DNA of 64,000 nucleotides from Sordariomycetes sp. S80-01Y (taxonomy: Eukaryota > Ascomycota > Sordariomycetes): NCBI GenBank assembly GCA_037042185.1, contig JAXQJY010000032.1, positions 1,922,001-1,986,000 on the forward strand, in the 5' to 3' direction. Position 1 is the first letter of the stretch, and the number at the start of each line of letters is the position of its first letter. Positions 57,230 through 64,000 of the stretch are shown in pieces. The notes below the pieces were generated by a model. That model saw only the letters and a list, made by a program, of their open reading frames with translations. It was not told where the DNA came from and searched no databases. The translations under genes were made by a program, and so were the position numbers.

Positions 57230-57673
57230 ATGTCTGTAAAGCACTTAGTACAGTTCCGCTTCAAAGATTCGGCCACTCATGATGAGGTTCGCGATGTAAG
57301 GCTCAGAACCCAGAAACCCATGTGGTAGGCGGCGCGTGGCTCACAGGCGACAGGCGTGCTCCCACATGCTCAGATTGCAGGAAGCACTTCACCCCCAGAC
57401 GCAGCAGCCTTATATCAAGTCCATCTCTGGGGGCAGAGACAATTCGCCCGAAGGACTGCAGGTGGAAATTCCCCTGCCCTGTTTCGAGATCAAAATACTG
57501 ACCAGTTGCTCCAGAACGGGATTCAATACGCCTTCATCGTCGAATTCGACAACCTAGCTGACAGGGACTACTACGTCAACGAATGTCCAACCCACAAGGC
57601 GTTCAAGGACGTCGCTTTACCACTGATTGAGAAGGCGATTGTGGTTGACTTCACAGATGGTCTGTTTGATTAG
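57230..57673 (+). CDS. Stress-responsive A/B-barrel (Dabb) protein
   Basis: Predicted 110 aa from exons 57230-57295, 57354-57461 and 57515-57673, all phase 0. It covers one complete dimeric alpha/beta-barrel domain: an opening strand MSVKHLVQFRFK, then YIKSISGGRDNSPEG, and NGIQYAFIVEFDNLADRDYY with the family's central strand and helix start, ending VVDFTDGLFD. Dabb proteins are small homodimers induced by stress in plants and fungi; a few act as cyclases or monooxygenases. No catalytic assignment is possible here. The length matches the family. Confidence 0.9.
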
Positions 57674-57913
57674 TTTCCACACCATTGAAAAATCTCAGTT
57701 TCCTTGACACGGGCGATGCCAGTCCACGTGATTATGTCGAAAGCTCCCTATCGCACGTCATCCCGCTCGCACGGTTCACATATTCTCATCAATAACCTCA
57801 AGCTGTCGCGAGGTCTGACGTCTGCCAGCGCACACTGCGCGCCTCGCTCACGTCACACCACGATGCGAGCTCATTGACAGTGTACCTTGCTACCGAGTCG
57901 AGCTCCAGCCAAA

Positions 57914-58447
57914 ATGTTCCGCGTAAGACACGTGCGACCTGCTGCTATCCGGAGGCGTCGCTGAACCTACAACACAGTCACATCCCGAGGAGCATCTCCA
58001 TCTGCGCCTGCATCGCGCCCGCTCCGTCGTCTTGACAGCACAAGAGTGCGCTCCTTTGCCCCTCCCCCGAATGCTTAGTTGATGGACGTTGGGCATTGAC
58101 CGATGACTAGACTCGTCGAGATCCGTGCCGCGCAACGCACGTTTGAAGGCGCCTACATGCGCACCGCCCTCGGCCAATTCTCCTTCTCCCTCGTCATCCT
58201 CAAGATCTTCACGGCCGAGTTTTACGCCATAGGAGCCCTTTTCGCCATCTACGGCGCTGCAGTCTTGCTGGTAGCCATCTACCGTCGGTACGAAGGGCAT
58301 CGGCAGTTCTTCACGGCCTTGAAGAACGACGACGGTGTCGTTGTCAGAAAGTTTAGAACTAGCGGGGACAGCGTGGCGCTGTTGACGGTGCTGAGTTTGG
58401 CGGCTTATGCGAGTTTGCTAGTGTTGACCTGGAGACTTATTCCTTGA
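57914..58447 (+). CDS. DUF202 (YidH-like) small membrane protein
   Basis: Predicted 137 aa. Exons: 57914-57922 (nine bases, codons M-F-R), 57978-58045 and 58111-58447; both introns keep phase. The domain shows TAQELVEIRAAQRTFEGAY, made across the second junction, which corresponds to the conserved ANERTFLAW-type start of DUF202. Two or three membrane helices follow (FSFSLVILKIFTAEF; IGALFAIYGAAVLLVAIY; VALLTVLSLAAYASLLVL). The function of DUF202 proteins is poorly known; fungal members are vacuolar or plasma-membrane proteins. The alternative start at 58103 would lose the conserved first segment, so the three-exon model is preferred. Confidence 0.75.
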
Positions 58448-58831
58448 GGCTCAAACGGGCCAAGTAGCGTCGATGTTTCGTTGCGGACTGATGAGAGAGG
58501 GTCTGTTCTTTCTATTGACGATGGCATTACTCGAGCTAGAGCACGCTCCTCAACGGACCTAGAAGTCCTTTGGGGTTGCCCTGCCCCAATCTACTGTTTG
58601 TTTTCCCGTTCCTTTACCCAAGCCCTGCATCTGATAAAGCAATAAGCTCCTGTCTAATGTATGCTACCCTTGTTCGCTGTCAACTGGTTTTCACCTCTCA
58701 TGATTCATTATGCCCCCCCTGTGCAAACTCCTCCCAATGCTAGGCTGACCTGTTGGCTTCATGCCTGCTATGCGCCTTGTGCTTGCCGATGGCTGGTCCC
58801 GATTGTTCTGTCCTGTATCCAGTCTCGGCAC
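58448..58831. other. convergent intergenic, no supported gene
   Basis: 3' flanks of the DUF202 and Zn2Cys6 genes. Nothing else seen. Confidence 0.5.
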
Positions 58832-60013
58832 TCAGCCATCAACTCCCGAGGCCGTCTCCCTGTGTCCGTCTGTCTGAATGTGATTAAGATCCCCGTGAGG
58901 CCAGTTGCCATAGCCTGGTTGTGGTATTTGGGGATGAGGTTGTTGCTGCCATTGCATCGAGTTGTGGCTTGGCATGGTTGCCGTACTTCCCGCGTCGATC
59001 TGGAAGCCCTCAACACTAGAATTTGGCATTGAACTGTTGGCGTAACCAGATGGAAGCCGTCCACCTGTTATCAATGAACCGTACGCATTGTTGCCCAATG
59101 ACTCTCCGCCATACGACATCGACCGAACTGGCATCGTCATGCCGGCCCATACTGTTTCTTGTGACGCTGGGCCGGAAGCCCAGCTGGCTGATACGGGGGT
59201 GTCTGGTGGATGTTCGCTAACGGGAGAATCGAGTGGTGCCCCGTGCCATGGATTGTTCCAATTTTGAGGGGCTGATTCCAGGTATGGATTGATATTCGAG
59301 GGCACATAGCTAGGTACACCCTGGTTGAAGTCATATTGTTGCCCGGCGGGCAATGGCGCTTCACTAGATCTTAGCAGACTTCACTTCCTATGTAGCCGGA
59401 GCACTTACCCATCGATCCGTCGACGATTGGTGCTGTACTCATTGGCGTGCGCATATGATGCGTGCTCGTGGCTAGAGGAGGGAACGGACGCTGGGCAGGC
59501 GGCTGAGAGGGAGCGTGCCCGGATGGGGTAGGAGACGACGATTGAGAGCTTCGCTGGTCCATATGGACGTGTTGTGCTGCGCTTCGTGAACGGGCTTCGG
59601 TACCTCTTTGTTGCTCTGTAGGCTTGAAGCTGCACTCTCGCTTCAAACGAATGCAGCTGGCACAACGGCCCTGGGCATCACCCGCCGCTGGGATGCACCT
59701 GATCTTGCGTCCACGGCAATGACCTACAATATTAGCAATTTCTCCAACAAGCATACTGAAGTAACCCACTGCATGCGACAGAAGTGCGATGGTATCCAAG
59801 CTTGTTACGCTTTTTCTCTCCAGAAGCGCCTGCTTGCGCCTGTTCCGCCATCGACGCACCCTCTGGGGTCGAGAAAGACCTCTGTAAGGTCCAATTGCCG
59901 TCCACAGAGCCTGACTCTGACTGGGAAGGAATGCTATAAGGGCCCGGAAGCTCTGAATGTGGCAAGCCCATGTCCGGGCTCACCATGTTCTGAGGTGGAG
60001 GTGGATACGACAT
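58832..60013 (-). CDS. Zn2Cys6 transcription factor
   Basis: Predicted 361 aa from exons 59770-60013, 59409-59723 and 58832-59358. The binuclear zinc cluster is complete across the first intron: Cys-x2-Cys-x6-Cys-x10-Cys-x2-Cys-x6-Cys, reading ACSHCRGRKIRC and then CASCIRLKREC. Flanking regions are disordered, Pro/Gln/Ser-rich, with a Gln/His/Pro-rich C-terminus. There is no fungal-specific middle-homology domain, so this is a short-type factor. Another in-frame ATG at 60109 would add 32 residues. I prefer 60013 because MSYPPPPQNMVSPDMG looks like a natural start. Targets are unknown. Confidence 0.85.
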
Positions 60014-60198
60014 CTCTTTGAAAGCCCGATGCGTCCGCCTGTCTGCTGATGGTCCTGGGTTCCCGTAGTGTACGTTCGATTTGAAAGGACGCAGTGTCCC
60101 TAAGGCCATAAGTTTGGCTGATCAAAGATCGGTTGCGATTCGTTAATTATCAGACAAGCCCCATGTCCAAATGTAGAGCATAACAGACGTCGTTGAGG

Positions 60199-61062
60199 TT
60201 ATGTTTCGTCGACAAGCACCGTAAAGTATTTGCTTCTATTATGCCGGGGTTGACCTCGAATGTTTTCGCGTCGTTCTCTTCCTTCAGGTTCCGAGACTAC
60301 ACGTCTTTCAGCGATCAGGATACGTCCCCCAAGGTCTGGTTCGGTTACAGGAACGCTGGTTGATGGCGGCCCTGGCCACAGACGCAAAGTATGTGTACCC
60401 AAGAAGTATAAACGCGGAGGAAGACTAGCTTTCTGCGCGTAATTATCTGGAGGACGACCAGGTCCAGAATGAGTTGGCTCCAAAGATGCAGGGGTTGCTC
60501 GTCTCCAGCAGGCGTCTCGCAGATATTGGAGAAGCAACTCAGTTAAGGGCAAGCTGCTGAAAGGGGAGGCCGGGGTCGCGATGTTTGTGTCGATGACTGC
60601 CGGTGTTTGAATGCTCGCAATTCCACGATCTAACGCCGGTGGTGCGGCTGACAGCGAGATACGGTAGTGAGGGGGTCAGCTAGGAAGCTCAATGCACCAC
60701 TAGAGTCGATGGCTCGAGATGCTAACCAGTCATGTACGAAGTTCTGACTGCACCGCTCTAGTGATAGCTTGCACTTTCCGCTTGAGGGAGGTGCCTAACC
60801 TCTGAGGTTCGTCGATGGTGCTGGTAGTGGCGGGCGTCTTTCGCGACTGTTGGCGCGAGCTACGCACGGGTGGAAGCTCTCTCGAAATTTTCGGAACCTG
60901 ACCAAACGGGTTGCTTGCACGCAGAAGGTAGCTTCGCTCGCCTGGACTCAAGGCGAAGGGGCGCGTAAGTGGGTGAAGATACGGGGACGGTTGTTCAAAG
61001 AGCCTCCTCTTGTCCGTCGATGGTAGAAACTCCTGGAGATAATGGCGGTATTTTCGCGACAA
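60199..61062 (-). CDS. incomplete gene model, unknown protein (5' end missing)
   Basis: Two open stretches join in phase across a 90-nt GT-AG intron with a CTGAC branch site: 60738-61062 and 60199-60647, giving about 257 codons. Features: a basic, Pro-rich first part (LFEQPSPYLHPLTRPF) and a second part with LTELLLQYLRDACWRR and PPRLYFLGTHTLRLWPGPP, ending TVLVDET. No methionine occurs in the first stretch, so at least one more exon upstream (beyond about 61075) is needed; I could not place it. No family is recognised. Consistent phase and splicing argue for a gene, and the missing start argues for caution. Confidence 0.4.
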
Positions 61063-64000
61063 ATGGTCGCGTCTTAAGAATGAGACCGGTCAGCTCAGCA
61101 AATCCGAATGAAGATCATGGGCAGAGCTGTGATGTTTGAAGTTGGGAGGGTAGCGAGACGAATAGCCAGACAACTCAAGCGAGGCGCAAATAAGAGCTCT
61201 CGTCTGAGGTTAGGAATGAGGAAAAAGCAGCAGGGCCAAAATGATTTGCGACAGGTGCCATCCATATCAACCTTACCTGAAATTAGCCGATCACCTTTCA
61301 ACCCTCCATCTCGCGTGTGGCTGGTGCCCAGGTCGCAGATCGAAGCACAAGAGGGATATGTTGCAGAATTACGGCGGCAGCTTGCTGCAGACACAAGTGA
61401 TGTATTGCTCAAGAAGCATGCAGGTTGTATGCTCGAGGTCCAAGTTGGACTAGGCAGGATCCAGGTCCTGTGCACTTTACAAAGATATGTAGTCCCTTGC
61501 AGGTACTTGCGCTGGCGGCGATTCCCCAGTCCACATCACTTGCCATCCATGCCCCTGATCCTCGCCGGGCCGGTGTGGATTTCTGGGGGCAGTGATGGAT
61601 GGGAGGAAGCATTTGGAACTCATCGGTCCGCGGACGAGGAAACCCCGGAACCTGCAGCCTGGAGGCGAATTGCTACACGTGTTTCGTGGTCCATGTTACC
61701 GAGCTTCAAGGGGACGGCAACCATGAATTGCTGTTCCTGTTTCTCTCGAGACAGGGTTGGCCGTCACATCTGGTGTGTGGTGGGTTCTCTGCTGAAGATG
61801 TGCCTCGGCCGTTCTGTCTTCTTGGTAAGGTGACTTATTCTAAGCGTTTGGAGGGGGGCTGGGCCTGGCGTGACAATAGCCAGTCAACAATCCAGTCACC
61901 GTTTTCAGCCAGGCAAGGGATAATTCCGCCCGCGGCTGCAGCTAACCATAAACACGCAAAGCAATCTCCTCGGAAGTTTTCGTGTGGAAAGTTGGCAAAA
62001 CCCCTCGTCGACTCCGTTCTTCCTCTTTGGGTTTGCTCCAAAGTGACGAGCGGAAGTACGAATACCTAGACTGATCGGAGCGGAGCGGCGGTGGGCCAGA
62101 ACCTTACTGGTCGGAAGGCTAGGCGTTAGGTCCGTTGGCGGCGCAAAGTATCTCCAACACAATATACGCGCGGTAGGGGTGTCGAATTTGAGGCCGCTCC
62201 CCGTGGTTGGGCTGAGGCTTCACCGGCGACAAGGACAAGGTCTGGTGTTCCCTGCAGTGCAGGTCTGTTTCTTGAGTATTGCTTTCTTTTCCTACGGTCG
62301 AATACCCTCCTGGCCATGAGTGCTTGCATTTGCAAAACGTACTCGAAGATCGAGGAAAGCGATCCGTGAGGGGATCAGCAGGGTTCAGGCCTTGCACCGA
62401 GCAACCATGGTACTGGTATGGGTCCACGGCTCGCTATCGGCGCTATACAATGTGTCGTATTCAAGGTTCGAGATTTGGTGATCCGAGTGGTGCCGTGAGA
62501 AATTGACAGGCCAGGCTTACTTTCGCCACTCATCGAAAGAGTCAAAAGAGCAACACCACACATAAACGGTTGTCATCTGCCACAGGACACGGGGTCAGGC
62601 TTGCACGATTGCTGAAAGGGGCATGGATTCAGATTCTGCTGCTGCCCTTAGCGGCAGGTAGAGAGCGGCCACTGGCCTGGCCTCAGCTGCGCGTATGCAG
62701 CTTGATCAGTGGGCATTCCACCCAAAGGCGTGTCCTCGATAAACGTGATGCCGAGACATGTGCTTCATCGACGGTCCAATCCTCGTCGTGGGGGTCTGAC
62801 ATCGGTGTGGCGGATTTCAGCAGCCAACCCATCTTTTCCGCTACCCGTCCAGCCATGAGCCTAGCAGCCTCGTCTTGGCTGGGCACAACTCACCTCGAGC
62901 CTTATTCCGCGGCTTAAAGGCAGGGCTCAGGAGTCTCGGTCTTGGCCGAGGGCATCGTCAATCAGATGCTAATCTCTGGGCTTCCAAAACGTGGTAGGCG
63001 AAGATCCCTCAGGGCATCATCGAGTATGATTGGCGCGCCATTGGAGGCCAGGTCAAGGCTGTTTGCTGGCTGATGCGCTTGGAGGATGTGTGGCAACAAC
63101 GGGGTAAGTTTGTCGCCAGGGCCGTCAAGGGTGTTGATCCGAATGTAGGCGAGGACAGGAGTGGTTGAGGTTCTTACCGAGTACTAGGTTGTTGTTCGCT
63201 GTGGGCTGAGGTGTCGTTGGAAAAGCCGCACAAAGGTGCACCCACTGCCAGCCCGGCGCAACTGAAGTGCAAACTTCAACGGTACCAGAAGGCAGGTAGC
63301 CAGTGGGAACACTGTGCTTGCACGGTGCGCGAGCAGCGAGGCCGACTTGGAAAGATCACAAATCTTGAGACTTGCGTTTGATTTCTTCTTCACTGATCAA
63401 CAGTCAGCACCGGGGACTGAACCATGAACCCGCCATGCCATCCAAGCTCGCGCTGCTGTTTCATTTCTTCTCCGTACCTTCGGTTTCCCTTCATCGGGCA
63501 TGGGTCCGGGCACATGCGGCAGCGCCATATCGTCTGAAACCACCGCCCACACCTCCCTGTCCACAGGCCACACCCCGTTGCAGATCCTCTGTTGACCACA
63601 TTCGTACATGCTAGTCTTGTCTGCTAACCAAAGTACTTCGGTCCACCGTCAAATATTGCACTCATGCTTTGTTCAAGTCGCTTTTGCAGGACGTGCAAGC
63701 CCAGTGATCCCAGCTGCTGTACGCAGTAAGACCTGGGTCACGAATCGGCGCCTTCCACCTGTTCTTTCTCACATGCCGACCCAGGACCGAAGTCTTGGGC
63801 TGCCTATCCCTCAGCTGTCGCAGCCACGGATGACACTCTTATCCTCTTCGAGACAAAGGAATTCGCTCAGCTTCCTGGTAATGCATCATACCCTCGAACC
63901 AACCCCGGGCATGTCTGGGCAACCAAAGCGAGGGCATCAGCATGGTGTGGACGACAGGCGGTGAGATTCGCCCTTTTCGCCGAGCATGCATCTCTCGTGA
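61063..64000. other. right-end stretch, no supported gene
   Basis: The longest frame is 241 codons (61108-61833 plus). It opens with an Arg-rich stretch, MFEVGRVARRIARQLKRG, but continues as low-complexity translation without a domain, and would overlap the missing 5' end of the gene on the other strand. Only its first 40 codons look possibly coding, as a first exon. The rest of the interval shows no repeat, RNA gene or transposon signature. Confidence 0.4.

Overview
The window is nuclear DNA from a filamentous ascomycete (Pezizomycotina, most likely Sordariomycetes). The evidence is short 45-160 nt introns with GT(A/G)xGT donors and CTAAC or CTGAC branch sites, compact genes on both strands, and fungal-type families throughout (Nop14, Cgr1, Sdh1, DUF3425 bZIP, Zn2Cys6, UstYa/DUF3328). 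All gene models were built by eye from reading frames, splice signals and family resemblance. No alignment or search was run.

Layout. 1.8-17.8 kb is mostly housekeeping: a Ydj1/Mas5-type Hsp40 with an upstream heat-shock element, a DUF3425 bZIP factor, a CLIP-170-like microtubule plus-end protein, NOP14, a membrane-anchored unknown, a GPATCH11-type G-patch protein and an MFS transporter. 18.9-21.5 kb is the most interesting block. A secreted precursor carries six copies of one short peptide separated by Lys-Arg sites, and it is divergently paired with a UstYa-family (DUF3328) gene with both HxxHC motifs intact. This is the minimal signature of a dikaritin-type fungal RiPP cluster, and the convergent MFS gene could be its exporter. 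21.6-26.6 kb holds an unrecognised coiled-coil protein and an Hsp70-like ATPase, with degenerate tandem repeats between genes. 27-29.6 kb holds two tandem paralogous four-helix membrane proteins.

At 30.4 kb lies an initiator tRNA-Met gene whose variable loop is interrupted by 52 nt that look like a spliceosomal intron (GTACGT...CTAAC...TAG). Removing it leaves a canonical 72-nt initiator tRNA. From 30.8 to 50.4 kb the genes are again conserved: ERJ5-like ER J-protein, an RS-rich membrane protein, a 929-aa disordered protein, CGR1, a coiled-coil membrane protein, a PX-domain protein with a GC-AG intron, and SDH1. 51-61 kb holds a C2H2 factor, a Dabb-domain protein, a DUF202 protein with a 9-nt first coding exon, a Zn2Cys6 factor and one incomplete gene. 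Three stretches (1-1.8, 37.7-41.3 and 61-64 kb) contain no gene I can support.

The genes do not form one pathway. The only functional grouping I see is the peptide precursor, UstYa protein and possible transporter at 16.2-21.4 kb.
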